NCBI GenBank assembly: GCA_948567375.1
Contig: OX419759.1
Location: 38,727,493 to 38,791,492 of the forward strand
Direction of reading: 5' to 3'
Length of the DNA stretch: 64,000 bases
From: Lunularia cruciata
Lineage: Eukaryota; Streptophyta; Marchantiopsida; Lunulariales; Lunulariaceae
How positions within the stretch are numbered: the first letter of the stretch is position 1; each line of letters begins with the position of its first letter. Both the position numbers and the translations under genes were made by a program. This document shows positions 41,251-55,405 of this stretch, piece after piece. The notes below the pieces were generated by a model, which had not been told where the DNA came from, ran no database searches, and saw only the letters and a list, made by a program, of their open reading frames with translations.

Positions 41251-43830
41251 GAACTGTAGTGAGCCAAGATTGCCACTACTAAAGCGTACTGGTAGGCGAC
41301 ATACCCGTCCCTCACCAGACTGCCAACCAGGTCTATAAGAGGCTGTCTCCTCCCAATAGTCAATGCTGAAACCCATAGGGTATAACACTGCTCCCCCAAC
41401 TAGCACATCATATGACTCAGCTATCGTCGCAATAGCCTGAGCTCTCACCACCGAGCTATCCGTCGGATGACCAGGCTGAACCTGGACAACAAGCTCTCCA
41501 CCTGTGATGTACTATGTTGAACCACCACCAAGAGATATTTGGATCTGAAATGGACACCTCTCCACATCGGTCTTCCGTAACTCCAGACCGACAACTGCAA
41601 CCTTCCCCAACATAAGGGGTTGCGCTCCAGAGTCTAACAAGACTCTCTGTGGTGTATAGACCTTCCCTGAAGGTCCCACCAAATGAAAGATCCCCCTCTG
41701 GTTATCCAATAGGACAACACCAGGTGTAAACCGCGCTCTCTCAGAGGCCGGTCTAGCTGGCAACTCCTCCAATCTAGCCGCTGCTGCCTGCCATAAACCA
41801 CTGGTTGCTGAACGGATCCCATGCTCCTCAACCAAGTCAGCTCCACTACCAACCACCTCTACTCTAGTAGTAGGAACTGCACCATCCCTACTCTCACACA
41901 ACGTGGCAGCCAACCGGAACACTAGGGCTGGGTCAATTCCCAATGTAAACATGTCATTGGCTGAGAAAATAAAGGATGCCGCATAATCAGCTGAGCTGCC
42001 GCCAACATCATGCTAGACTCAGTCTGTGTAGTAGCAGGTGGCTGACTAGCAAGTAGTCCATCATGTACTCCATCACCACCTACCACACCTGCACTGGGAT
42101 GTCTAGGAACCATGGATGTCATCTGCAATGCCTCAGATAGCGTGAAAGATTGGGGAAGTCTGACCTATCTCCCAACCTCTCCTCTCTGTGGGTCCAACTC
42201 CACTGATGCTCCTCTAGGCTCTGGAGCACGTACTGCACTCCTAGTCATTGCTGTAGATGCATCCACTTGTGCTGCTCCGCACATGAAGTCCAAAGCATCT
42301 CTATCACCAGCATATGAGGTGGAAGCCTCAGCACCCGAATCTGATCTCCTCTAAGCAATAGCCATACTAGCCAATCTCTGCTCCAACTACTCAATCCGAG
42401 TAGCCATAGCTGTGTCAGAAGTAAGGGCAGGTACTGCATCACTACTAGGTGTAGATCCTCTACCACCACCTCTACCACCTCATCCTCCATGAATTGGAGC
42501 TCCTCTACTACCTGCCATAGCAGCCCTACCACTCCGTAACTTTGGGTGTAGGTCAAAACACCGGTCACTAATGTGACCAAATCTGTGGCAGTGCTCACAC
42601 TGCCTCTGTGCTGGCTGTGATGCACCAGAGGTATCAGGTCCACTGCCCTGAGTACACTCTTTCCTATGGTGAGGTCCACCACAAGTCCAACAAGCAACAC
42701 CACCACTCACTGGCTGCTGCTAACCCTAAAATGAGGGTAAGGGTCTAACTCCACTAGGCACTCCACTCGCTCCATAGGATCTGGGCTGTCCACCTTGTCC
42801 TCAAAAACCAACTGGGCGTGGTGCACTCTACTGCACTCTAGAAGAAGTCACAACCGTGGATGAGGTCTCTCTACCAAATCCAGCTGTCACCACTCTCTTC
42901 TCCACCATGTTGAGCTCAATACGCTCAGCCAAACCAAAGACTATTGCCAAAGTGGGCAAAGTAGCCTGCAACAATGTAGCATCACGAACTCTACGTCGCA
43001 ACTCCCTGTCCAGTATCCCATACCAAAACTGGACTGCCTGGGCCTCAGTAACTCCCTGAGTGAAACTGATCAGCCGCCTCATGCGAGTGTATGCCTCGCG
43101 TAGGCTCTCTCCAGCCTTCTGCTGGAACTCTTGCAAGCTCCTCAGCTTGTCAGTCCGCACTCCCTGGTAGTTCTGCCTCAAACACAGGAAGAACTCCACC
43201 ATGAGGTTAAACCCTGGTACCACACCACCTCCTGCAGCGATACCTCCACTTGTAGTAGCACTATCTCCAGCTAGTGCACCTCCACTAGCTCCACCAACAC
43301 TACTTGAGCTAGAACTCGTGGGTACAGCCGATCTACTCCTGGCCACCAAACCTGAAGTGATAGAGACATAGTGTGGAGACCAATATTGTCTCCATAACTC
43401 GATCTCCTCCAAATGAGCTCTCCTAAACTCATGGTAGTCATCCATCGGCGGACCCTCCAGATGCTGAAACAACCCCTTCCATGCCATGAAAGGTGTGAAC
43501 AAAGTCGGGTTCCGCATCTGCTGCAGATCACACCAACTGTCGAACTCCTAGATGAAGTCATCCAACTCAATGGTACTCACTATACCAGAGTAATGCCCAG
43601 GGCCTTTGGAGGCCCCATAAATCTTGTCCATGTCCCACAACAACGGTGCGGACACACCAAGTGCACTCTCAACTGAATTAGCTCCTGTGTCGAACTCCAA
43701 CTTAGAGTCAATCTCCTCCCTCACTGGGACCTGAGATACAGGCTGATATCGAGCACCACTCCGAGTAAACCCACTGTGTACTACAGGGCTAACTCCTCTG
43801 AATCTCCAAAGAACTCTATCGTGACCACGT
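41251..43830 (-). pseudogene. gag-protease region of element 3 (broken)
   Basis: Homologue of 28702-31269. The protease motif LLDSGAQPLMLG is intact near 41625; both zinc knuckles are at about 42600-42700; the Gag domain is in 42828-43517. The TGA at 42801-42803 and the TAG at 43548-43550 match the stops at 29722 and 28975 of element 2. The start codon position has ACG, as in element 2. Confidence 0.87.
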
Positions 43831-45072
43831 AATTGCAACAGCAAACCCGAACCACCAACTACAACCGCAAGTCGCAACCGCAAGTGCCCCACCAAGTGCC
43901 AACACCACCACGTGCCAACACCAACTAGACACCACCCACTAATGTAACTCTAACCGAGATACTACACTAGGGGAAAGGCAACCTGTAACTTGCCATCATA
44001 ACACGCACTCTCACGGTATGCAGGTCATCACTTCCTGCCTCACCGGAGAGAAAGACAAGTAGTCTGACTGGTCATCACTCCAGCCTCACCACCGAGAGCA
44101 CACCAGAGCACCAACGCTCAAAAGTCAGGGCACCTCACACAAACATGGTGCACAAATAGGAAGCAGAGAATAGAGGGGATCCAATCACAAGAAATCTAAA
44201 CAAAAACCCTCCATCTCATAACACAACACGGGACTGACTCTGCCACCATTTGGCATTTGACACAAGAGCAGTTCGAATCTAAGTCCTAAGCTACCAGGAT
44301 CACCTAGAATGGGATCAAACTGCCTCTCCTAGCCAAAGCTACATGTGTATAGATAACAATGGCACAGTCACTAGGACAACAAGTGAGGGTGGACCAGTTG
44401 GCTAGGGCACCAGTCTAGGAACAAGAGATCTAGGGATCAATCCCTGTTGCGCACAATCTAGCAAGAAAGGCAAATTTTGTTAACCAATGACCAAGATCTA
44501 CTCTAAACTAGCTAGCCTCACGCCAGCAAGCTGGCTTGCTGGCCCTTCTAGGCCTTCGTAGCCTCTCATAGCCCACAACCCTATGCCTTGAAGCCTCAAA
44601 ATGCTGAAATTCAGCCAAATGAGGCCTTTCTTGTTGCCACTTCGAAACCTCCTCCAAAATTGGTGAAACTTCTCCAAATTTGCAAAAGTCCTCCAAACTA
44701 GCAAAACTACTCCAAATCTGGCCAAACAGCAAAAACTCCTCCAATTCTGGCCAAAATCTGACGTAAACCCTAAAGATGGCTGTCCGCCAAATCCCCCACT
44801 AACTTTCCACTCGAGCCAAATTGGTCTTGCCTTCACCTCTTGAGCTCAAAATCACAACACTGCTCAAAAATTGCTCCTTCTTTGCTCGAAATTTGGCCAG
44901 CGCTTCCGCACACCGTCCGCCTAACTGCCAAATCTGAATCACTTGAACGAGCTTCTGCACACTAGGGAAACACATAACTTGAATCGAGCTACCACGATCC
45001 ACCGAGCTTGGAGATACCACCAACACTCAACGTTCATGCACCCGATTTCCCCCTGACTTCACTTCTCTGATG
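43831..45072 (-). other. Leader of element 3
   Basis: Collinear with 27326-28701 but missing 93 bp; the junction is at CAATTTGG near 44815, with CAATTTG present at both break points in element 2. Confidence 0.75.
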
Positions 45073-45526
45073 TAATCAGATTGCTTAACACTTTCAACTC
45101 AACTCAACTCAACTCAGATCAGTACTTGATTTGTCACTCTATAAACTGCCAACAATTGGGCACTGATTACAATCAAGCCACACCCACTCAAGCATAGAGA
45201 ATCCAGGTGACGCTCACCGGCCTCTGTCCACCATAGCCAGGAACTCGAAGGCTCAACATCAGAGAAGTGAGCTCTCTGGAGCTCACTTTGAAACTATACC
45301 CCCTGGACTCGAGCTAGGACTGGAACCCTAGCGGTCCCGCTAACGGCACACTCGACGGTGCGAACAGTGCAAAGTGACGGTGGGCCCCACCATGAAGTCA
45401 GTACCCCAAACACCAAATCAGACTGTCGGAAAGTAGTCCCTGAGAAACTACTAGAATAACTCTAACTACTATCACTGGAACTCCAGTGTCCAAGCAGCTA
45501 GATGCGGAACTACAAATGGCGTGACA
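45073..45526 (-). repeat. Terminal block B (5' end) of element 3
   Basis: 454 bp; one extra 5-bp ACTCA unit (about 45100-45120) relative to element 2. It begins TGTCACGCC at the boundary, and AGTA (45527-45530) follows as target duplication. Confidence 0.92.
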
Positions 45527-45530
45527 AGTA
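45527..45530 (+). other. Target site duplication of element 3, right copy (AGTA)
   Basis: Matches 26252-26255. Four-base duplications at two independent insertions (AGTA and AAAC) suggest the family's integrase makes 4-bp staggered cuts. Confidence 0.8.
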
Positions 45531-48500
45531 TAAGAAATAAGTTGATCAAGATATGATCAAGAAAGGAAAAATACAAAGATAATTTCACTTGGTAGTTTTT
45601 GATTGTTTCTTGTTTAACCTCTTGTGTTAAAAAATCCCAAAAAGTGTAATGTTGCCACAAAAGTGCATCACAAAAATATACAAAAGATAACTCACAATCA
45701 CAAAAATAAAGAAGTATCAAACTTAATAGTGATGATTTAGTTCAAAGTTGCGACTTCCTTCTTCATAACTATGTCAATCTCTTTGCTTCCACAAAAGGCA
45801 TTTGTCTTTACAAAGAATGACTTCATCCAAAGAGTATGTCTTATTATTTATTTTCTCTAACTACTATCAACTCTATAGTACAAAAAGGTCCCATCAAGGT
45901 ATTTCTTCAAGAAGATTGTTATATTTGCCAAGAATTTAACACACAAGGTATTCAAAAACTTTAGTTACAAAAATCTACTCATCCTCATGCAATCCAAGGA
46001 CATACATACTCTTCACAAAAGAATCATGAAAATGAGAAGGAGGGTGTCTTCTCTATTTTATTCACCTTGCATTTTGAACAACATAGGCATTTTAGACCTA
46101 TAGCTCCAATAGATAAATTGCCTCTTGGTAGGTTACTATTCTAGAATTGTCTGATTTCTATGATCTAACCATTAAGGAAACTACTTTTACTAAAAAAATA
46201 ACTACCTACAAAGGAAAACTAAGTAAAATGCTCCTTTTTCCTCTTAAACTACTAAGTATGTTCTATTAACTCTTTGAGATCTACGAAGTTTGCATGTAGA
46301 GTTTCCTTGCCCAAGTGAATTATACATATTCCTACATGTAAAATAGAGATTCCGTCTCATTATTGATCCATTGGACCTTGAAGAATTTTTTTTCCTCACC
46401 TTCTTTAGCTCATGTCTCTACATCTTTGTCATGGAATTATCAAGATTATTGTTTACTAACACCAAAAATTAATCAAAATGCTCTTGAATTTGACTTCCTT
46501 TGCCATAAGAACTAGTCTATTTGGTTTGGCACTCCTTTGGCAATTGCTTCCAAAGGTACCTCTCCTTTCATTATAATTTTTTCAACTTACTCTGTTGCTC
46601 CTACTCCTCCAACTCTTTGATTTTATGGTGAGAAATTGCAAGCTCTTTTGCAAAGCAATCATTTTCTTCTTACCTTAAGGTATTTTGAGTTTTTGCTTTG
46701 GCTTGGAACCATCTAAGGCAATCCTAGTTTTCTCTCAATACTTAGCAAAATTTTCTTTCATATTATCATATTTTCCTTCCAAAATTTCACACTATTGATC
46801 TAAAATCTCCATTTTCTACTTGATGGTGATCAAGGCCAAAGATTCTTCTTCTTAACACTCTCTCTTGAAGATTTGCATTGTTGCTTTGCATTGCTCAACG
46901 CTACTGGTTTAGGATTGAACTATCACCAATTGGTCTTGCTTCTTCTTATGAAAGACTTTGATCCTCTTGCCCAACTTTGTCTTTGAGTTGCCACTATCAA
47001 AAAGAGCCATCCAAAGATGGTCAATCTCCTTCTTCATTATCTTTGCCTTGCCTTGTAGTTGTAGAGTGACAAGTGCATCTTCTTCACCAAGATCAACAAA
47101 TGATACACCTTCGGCAACTAGATTGACTAGTCAAGATACACCAACTTCAAGTTTTGAAAAGTGTGTCCTTCATCATGTACATTACAAACAAAGGAAATGT
47201 CTTCTTTTATTTGGTTTGTATGCTTACTCCTTGTTGTCTACAAGCATAGACATTGGTAATTCCTTCATACACAAAGGCCCATTATGCCTTGCTACACTCT
47301 ACTATTGGCACATGCCTTACTCCTACACAAACAAATTAGAGAGGTCTAATTTATCTTTGTGAATGTCTGCCTTTGGCATTGTCTCCTCTCCTTAAGGAAC
47401 TTCATGTTTATGATATGACTTTGTCTTCATCTCCTTGTATTTGCTAGATTCCTCTTCTTTTGTCAAGGAAGATATCATCCCAACTTTTACACACTCTTCC
47501 ATTGTTGGCTTAAATTCTTACTTGCACATATTGAAAGTACACAAGACAAAGGTTCTTGGTTCAACTTTTTCTTTATTACTAATTTCAATTCAATGGAGCT
47601 TTGTACTACCCAATCATTTGGAATTTTTTTTCTTGCAATTCTTTTCACTATACTTGCATCTTTGTGTTATATTGCATAGTTGCTATTTGGCAATACATGG
47701 CTAGGAAATGCATCTTTCTCCTCTAGGGTAAGAGATCCATGTTGATGTAGAAATGCATGGCACAGTGCGTCAAATATTGCAGTCCATCTTCCAAAAGACA
47801 TTATACATCTTCTATGTGTAGTCATGGAAGATGTATCCCTAGTTGATTGCCTCTAATATAAATAACCACTTGAAGAAGCATGGTTTGTGGATAAATAAGT
47901 CATTTGATGAGGTCAAAACATCTTCATGATTGTAGTTTTAATGGCTCTCTTCTTTGGATCCCCCAATGATACATCAATGCTCCATCATTCTTGTTTGATC
48001 AATATTAATGAAATGAGTCCTTCAATTGATTATATATCCTCCTTGTCTCTCCATATTGGGAATTTAGGGTATGGCCTTTTAATTCACATGCTAATTTTCT
48101 AAGGACTTGAGTTTAATAATAATTGGTCTAATTCTTTGTATAACACCAAAGAGTGTCATTCCTCAAATTTAGGTCTTCCAAATCTCTTGCTAATTACTCC
48201 TAACATGACATTTCAATTCCACAAGAGGAATGTAAAGTGAAGTTATTGAAGTGTTTCTCTATGTGTTTCCATTTCCCACCTATCAATGGTAAGGTTTCAA
48301 AGATTCAAAGCCTTTGTGCATGATCTTTGTGGTACTCCATTAACCATCTTGACATTCCTATAGGCAGGTTCTCTACTGAATTCTTACCTCCTTATTATTG
48401 GTTATGAGCACGAATGCTCAAACACACATCACTTAACTTGAAAGCTCTTACTCTCATGTCATTGTCTCAATTTTTCTAACATGAAGATTAATTTAGACTT

Positions 48501-51500
48501 CTTGTTAGTAGAAATAGGATCTGGTCAGTAGAAATATCCAATTTATAGGCAGGAACTTTGTCCCATTGGTCTTTAGTCATTCTTCACTTAGTGTCTTCAT
48601 GTGTTTAGCCTTTGTAAAGAACAAAGAATAATCTTTTGTGGTCTTCCCACAAATTTTGTTAAGATTCAAATGATCTTTGGCCTTTGGTAAGCCTTCATTT
48701 GTCATTGGCTTAACCAAGAGGCTTCATATAGAATTCGTTTGGATTTGCTTCCGGTCTCTCCAAAGACAAATACATCTTTTAGATAAACAAATGTCCTCTC
48801 CACCAAGGAATAGAAAACAAACAATTATTCCCTAATACATACAAAAATCCTCAAACTTTATTTGAAAAATTAAAGGAAAAGAAAGAAAACTAAGAAAATT
48901 CACAATTCACAATTCACAATTCACAATACTATAATCACAAATGGGAAGGATGGGCTACAAAAGCTTCATGATTAGCTGAAATGCTTGTAGACCATGTACT
49001 AATGGATATAAATGTACTTGATAGGAACTTATAAACTCAATTTTGTGTACAATAAAGAAAATAATCATAGTGAAAATCAATATTAAGAGTGAGAAATATT
49101 TATAAAGTTTTGACCAATGGAGATGTCAAATTCTAATTTTATATGATCATGACATGATTTTTTTGACTAGTATCTCTTAAAATCTATTTTATATAATTTC
49201 TATAACTCTTTCATTGCTAGCATATTGAATGTGACTTTTTTATTCATTCAACTAGCATATGTTATTGTACAAATTAAAAACATGGACAATTGATTATGTT
49301 TTTTATAACTATTAAATCTTGCAATTTTATTATATTAGCAACTTGAGATGCAAAAAAAATTTACAAGTAAAAAGATCTAGCCATCACAATATGTTATGTT
49401 CTCTAAATGGACTATGCTCCATATGCACAACATATCAAGCAAAACATCAACAAGATTTGAGATGAAAGTAAAAATTTAATTGGTGATTGTTGTTGTATTG
49501 AGGTCTTTTATAAGATTCTATAGTCAACATTATGTGAGATTTGATAATTTCACCTCTAGATCTTAGATTATGGCCTAAACTTCAACCCCCAATTGGTCTT
49601 CTTACCCAAACCCTAGATGTTTGAGAAGAAGAAGTGCACAAACATTTATCTATGGTAAACTTGTGCTTCATTGCTAAAATTAAGAGATGGTATATTTGCA
49701 ACTAAGTTTAATGAATTAACATTCTAAAATTTTAATTTTTGGCAAGTTATAAAGAAGATGGACATTGATTTAGACATAAAGATAAGCTATATATACATCA
49801 AATTGAATCATGCAGATTTACACATTTCTTATTTTGTTTAACAAGATTGGAGTGTAAAGGTCATTCAACACTAAAGAAAATCATGGATCATTTATTATGT
49901 ATAATATTATTCAATGTAGAGTAGTAATAGATGGATAAATTTTCATCAAGTAGATTTAAGGTTGATAGAAAGATAAATATATATTCTGCATATGCTCAAG
50001 ACAAACTATGGGAGACCAAGCATTTATATTGGAAGGATGTTAGCATTAAATTTTTTATGAGAATGAACCATCAGTCTACAAGGACAAGTGTACAAAATAA
50101 TAAATAGTAAAATTTAGTGGCAATTATTTTTTAGCCCTTGTGAGATGTGAGAGATAATATGGTCATGTTCTCATAAGACTGCATAAGACCAAGTGAAAGT
50201 GATAGACTCTATGGACTGTATTGATCACATATGGAGTACTCAAGTTCCTTACAATATAAAACTAAATCATTTTTATTCTATTTCAATTTGAATGCTATTG
50301 ATCCATTGGATGTATGTACCTTCTCTACCAATAGTCAATAAGATTGAATACATCTATGTTAAAATCCAAGCAATATAGAAATAGAGATTGGGTAAATGAT
50401 GGAACACAAAATGGTAATGGTGCAAGGAGAACACATTATAATGATTAATTAATTAATAATAATTATGGTATAGAAATTGATAGCTTGTCAAGTCTTTAGT
50501 TTAAATACTTGAAGAAAATAAGCCAAACCATGAGCATGTGTCCTTGTTATTCCTAACTCAAAGGACTAATTCACAAAAGTAAGGTTGAAAGTTAAAAAAG
50601 ATAGGATGTGGAAGTTCATACAAAGGAGGTTTCAAAAAGTGGAGGAGGGGTTCTAAAGCTAAAGTTATATGTGCAATGTGTTACCAAAGAAGACTCAATA
50701 GGACAATGTGGAGGCAATTGAGACAGAGTATGAAAAATGATTCATAGACAAAAATATCTACCAAGCAACTCCTCTAGTTGAACAATTCAAAGCTTTCAAT
50801 TCCCAAGGTTTAATGCAAGTGAGAAACTTATAGTTTTATCTAACAAAGAATGTGATGGTATGGTTGATCAACAAAGGCATGCTATAGGCTTGAATTTACT
50901 CTTGTATTCCACATTGAAATCAATTTGTAAATATTTTGGAAGCAAATTTGTATTGTTTGAAATTTTATGATAGTTAGTAGTTGTGTTTCTATAGAATAAT
51001 GAGTTTAAGATTTCTTGTAGAATTCTCACTTGGTTTTTACCATTTTCTAAGATATATCATTGTAGCATGATAGTTCTTCTATCATTCTCATAGGATTTTG
51101 GATTTTGAGTGGCTTGCCAATTTGGGTAAATAACCATCTATTAAGAATAAGAACTAAATGTTTTTTTTGACATTTTCCTCAATTGTGGAGTTTAGTATAG
51201 CTCTAATTGAGCCTAGGTTTTGGGTAATGCTATAATTTTGATCAACTAAGTAGCTTACTTGAAAATTGCTATGGTGTTCCAAGCTCAACTTGGAGATATA
51301 GTGTGCTTGGTCCATCAAGTTAAGATGGATTTATTATACTTTTGCTATATAACATTTATAAGGATGTGAAAAAGATTAGGTACTCATAAGTTACTATAAA
51401 CCATAAGTTACTCATTCATTATACATAATATTCAATCCTTGTTGACACATGTCAATCTTCAGTTCATTATTTCCCTATTGTATGGGTTAAACCTCTATTA

Positions 51501-51510
51501 AACTATAACT
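45531..51510. other. AT-rich decayed DNA, no gene recognised
   Basis: Short ORFs only. The minus strand of 46600-47550 shows Lys/Glu-rich broken reading (for example KKEIDHLWMALFDSGNSK near 47000) that could be relic retrotransposon or coiled-coil coding sequence, but I cannot assign it. A short AATTCAC run is at 48901-48925. Confidence 0.4.
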
Positions 51511-51516
51511 AAGAAA

Positions 51517-51735
51517 CCTTTTGTTTAAGTATTAGTTTGATATTGATTAATTTCCTAAAATATCATTTTTTCAAGGGAAAAATAAAAAAGGTCATTATGG
51601 GTCATATAAAACTATATAAAAATTCTCCTTGTTTAAGTATAAGTTTGGTATTGATTAATTTCCAACAATATCAATTATTTACTTTCACGGTAAAAAAAGT
51701 ATCTTTATACTCACGTCTATAAAGTCATATAGGTT
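51517..51735 (+). repeat. Imperfect tandem duplication, unit about 110 bp
   Basis: TTGTTTAAGTAT(T/A)AGTTTG, ATTGATTAATTTCC and the ACTATATA / TCATATAG end recur in order at about 51520 and 51631. Confidence 0.7.
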
Positions 51736-52020
51736 GTCGATGCTTATAATTTTTCAAATTTTTATGCATAACATCATGTAAGTATGAGATTGTAAATTTT
51801 AAGGTTTAATTACATTTATAGTATCATGCAAGTTAAAGAGTATTATGTGTTTTCATACATACTTAAAATTATGGATTAGTAGTTTACAATGTCATCATAG
51901 AAGTAGATTCTTATTATTTATGTCATACCAACTTATTACAATTCTATCATTGTTTGTTAATCTATTCCTAGCTTTCTATTTTCTTAATTATAGCTATTAT
52001 TATGTTCTTAAATGTTCTTA

Positions 52021-52068
52021 AATTTCATTGTTATAAAATATTTTTAATTATTTTATAACAACGAAATT
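52021..52068. repeat. 20-bp inverted repeat, one mismatch
   Basis: Arms 52021-52040 (AATTTCATTGTTATAAAATA) and 52049-52068, loop of eight. AT-rich foldback without context. Confidence 0.75.
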
Positions 52069-52069
52069 A

Positions 52070-52964
52070 TTAACTTAAATTTATGATTTTGACATTTTAT
52101 TGAATTTTTACTAACTTATTATTACTATCATTGATTTACATTTTAATATCATGTCATTTTCTTATTAGTTGCTTACTACTAAAATTTATGTTAAATGATT
52201 GTAAACTTACTTCTATCATAAAATTAACTCTATTAAGGAGAATGGAATCCAGAAGATTATTTTCTCCCAAATCTTCTTCTTTGGCATGAATTGAGCATGC
52301 ACTATCAATGATTGTAACATCCGATTCAATACCACCAATACTCACAAGAACAAGGAGAGAAATATTAGCACAACCACCAGACATTGTATCCATCTTATCA
52401 AAATGTGGACATAGATGATATAATTTCTCTTTTGTAGTCCTATATACTCTCTTATTGACTTACTATTATTGTCAATAATTAGTAATGTGTAGTTGACTTA
52501 CTTTTATTAGTAGAGTAGCTTTTCTAAGTTCTTTTCAAGTGACTTCTATCTACATGACTTGACCATGGACAAAAGCCCAAATACTCTCTATTCATTCTTG
52601 CTAGAGATAGAAGTATCTTACAAAAGAAGCCTATTATAGTTTATGAATATCAAACCTATTTACCCAAGAGGTGGAATGCATCATTAAAAAAATCATACAT
52701 ACAAGAGATAAAATATTCTTTGACCTCTTGTGTAAATATGCACTCAAGTCTGAAAATCAAATGCATCTAGGGAAATAAAATTGTATAGTTGATTTATGCA
52801 TTTAGAAAAAGGAGATAGAATGAAAAAGAGAGCAGAACTTTGTGCAATAACAACCTTTAACAAATTAGGAGGAACTTTCAAAAAAATTTCAACTTGCATC
52901 TTTTATCTTGAAGTGACTTGTTGCAATAAATATCTTAAAAACTAATTTAAACTACTTTTGTTCT

Positions 52965-52970
<6 letters not shown>
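52070..52970. other. AT-rich spacer
   Basis: No gene recognised. Confidence 0.4.

Positions 52971-53025
<55 letters not shown>
52971..53025. repeat. (AT)n microsatellite
   Basis: 55 bp of uninterrupted AT dinucleotides. Confidence 0.98.
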
Positions 53026-53030
<5 letters not shown>

Positions 53031-55170
53031 CTTTATCATCTTACTTTCTTAAAGTGCTAAATTGCATACCACTTTAATCTACAAAAACTACTCTATATTA
53101 CACCTTTGAAATAATGGATTCCAATGCATACTATCAAGTCTCTTGGTTGTTTGATGGATGAATAGTAGTCAAAGTACCTCTATTGCCGCAAGGCTTGTTC
53201 CAACACTCTGAAGGAAATGGACTAATAATGAGATCATCTTATCCTCAAAAAAATTGGCATGACACTTTGATGCTTTCAATGATGTAATAAAAATTCATTT
53301 TCCTAATTGGAATCTCCTATGAATAAAAAAACATACAATAACATTTTAAAAGAAAGAAGATAAATATATCAGTACTTATTAAGAGAGAATGATTCAAAAT
53401 GCCATGTTTATCATACTCAATTACATTGCATTCAGGTCTAAATTGAGAATTTTGTTCTAACAGGAGGAGGTCTTGTTCAACAACTTTAGAAAGATCTTCA
53501 TTTGGCTGCTCTTCAATCATGTCAAAATTTGTAACCACCTTGTTCTTACTAGCTATTTTAGTTACGAGAGGAGGTAAAGAAATGGTATGTAATTTGTTGA
53601 GTATGCAAACAAAGTAGAATGGCTTCTCTTTACTTAGTGACTTTATTTCACTTGTAACACCATCATAATAATATGCAGAGTTATATGAAGTACTTTAGTC
53701 AAGTTCCATAGGACAATTTAATTAATTTTTAATGATAAGGATTAAAAGATTTTTAGTCCATTTTTTTATCTTCTTATTTTATTATAAGAAGAAAATAGAA
53801 CCAAAAACAGTTGAAATTTTTTTAAGAGAAAAATACTATAAAAAAGCAATACCATGGATCCAGGAGTTTGGCACTAATGAACAAGCAAGAGACAATCAAA
53901 ATAGTAAACACCATAAAAATTCAAGACTCTCAATATATGCAATTCTCTTCCATAAATGCAGCAATATTCTTGGAATCTTGAATGTAATTTTTATGCTCTT
54001 GTCTAGACAAGGAAGCCATATTGCACTCCTATGCATTAAGGTTCTAGATTCTTTTGATATCACCTATCTTGTTGCTCTCTTGATATTTGTTTAAAAAAAT
54101 GAATTTTCAACTATATGTGCTAATTCTTGGTATGAATGATACAATTTCTGAATTCCTTGCTGCATCAAAATGTGAAATTGAGGTCCTTGGAAAATGCACT
54201 CTAGATTGTATGAATAGATTTTAGCAAATAGTGAAAAATCTGTAATACAAGAACAAATCTAGGATGCCTAAAATCCCTTCTTCCTCCACCAATCTAGATT
54301 AACTCCATCCAAGAAATGTATGTTTGGTCCATTGCACAAAGTATTTGAGAGAAGAATTTGAGAGAAGCCACAACACAAGACCATCCACCACACACCACAA
54401 TAAGGAAAACACTTTTGTGCTTATTGAAAGAAAATACAAAGTTGAAAGCAAAGTGACAACAATAGTTTTGAATTTCATTTGAAAATTTGAGAATAAAATT
54501 TGGTAAGTTTATCTCTCCTTGGACAATGAATATATCACTTTTTGTAGCTATGTAGTTACAAAAATTTGATGAAAGTAAGAGTCTAGATCTCATATTCACT
54601 TTGAAGTTTACAACTTTGGAATTATCTTACACCCTTTTATCAATAGACAATGATGACAAACCTATATCACTCAAAAGAATAAAGCTCAACAATTATTTTG
54701 GTATGGATAATAAATTTATGACAATCTATGAGAATGAGCAAGGATCATGTAATAAAAAAATCTTACATAAAAATAGGAAATGATTAAATAATATTTATTA
54801 ATGCAAAAATTCTTCTCAATCATGAAAAATTTATTTGTTTTATGACCTTATCTTACTATAATTTTTGCTTCTTAACTCTCTTGTTCCCAAATTCTTTCTT
54901 TCCTTGAACTTACTTGCTCCTTTTTTGGTCTTTTTCTTAATCCTTGTGTACACTTCTTTTATTTTACATGATGAGTCTTACATTTACGCAACAGTCATTG
55001 TGAGCTCAAGTAATTCACTATAGGAAGAAATCCCTAAATTTTAGATTGATGTATGCTTTCTAACTTGAGCTTTCTTGCAAATGATGATCATATAAGCTCT
55101 TGAATCATATGACAATTCTTTGAACTTTTTGGACATAGTTTTTCATCAGTTCCAATAGGAAGACTACTAC
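53026..55170. other. AT-rich spacer
   Basis: No gene recognised; ORFs up to 120 codons (53732-54094) have no known motif. Confidence 0.4.
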
Positions 55171-55175
55171 TCACT

Positions 55176-55405
55176 TGACATGTCTTGGTACATAAAAGGA
55201 AGAGAAGGATCTCAAAGGACCAAAGTCTTGTTTAGAGAAGAAAATGAGATCCTTTTTAAAATCTCTCTTACATATCTCATCAAGCAAAAAGGAAGAAAGG
55301 ATTGGTGTATATTGGGTTCTCATTGGATTGATATCTTGTTTATGCAAGAAAATTTTATCCTACCTCCAAACCTCTCTTTGACATATCTCAATAAATAAAA
55401 GGGAG
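55176..55405 (+). repeat. Imperfect tandem duplication, unit about 110 bp
   Basis: Two units starting AAAAGGAAGA(G)AAGGAT contain GTCTTGTTTA / ATCTTGTTTATG, CAAGAAAAT-like and ACATATCTCA, ending AAAAGG(G/A)AGAAAGGA. Confidence 0.65.

Larger units (their letters stand above)
26256..45526 (-). mobile_element. Element 3: DNMT-carrying Ty3/Gypsy copy, interrupted by element 2
   Basis: Minus-strand copy running from B at 45526 to the final A at 26256, split at its first 3' A block by element 2 plus a 4-bp duplication. Without the insert it is about 9.3 kb. AGTA flanks both ends. Order on its strand: B (45526-45073), leader, gag, protease, methyltransferase, RT/RNase H, integrase, PHD finger, polypurine tract, A (36877-36832 continued at 26876-26814), gc, B (26811-26362), A (26360-26256). 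It carries many stops, a 524-bp deletion in RT and a 93-bp deletion in the leader, so it cannot be autonomous. Confidence 0.92.

Noticed and set aside
52971-53025. AT run as an origin or matrix-attachment signal
   Set aside because: A simple dinucleotide microsatellite explains it; no other signal nearby.
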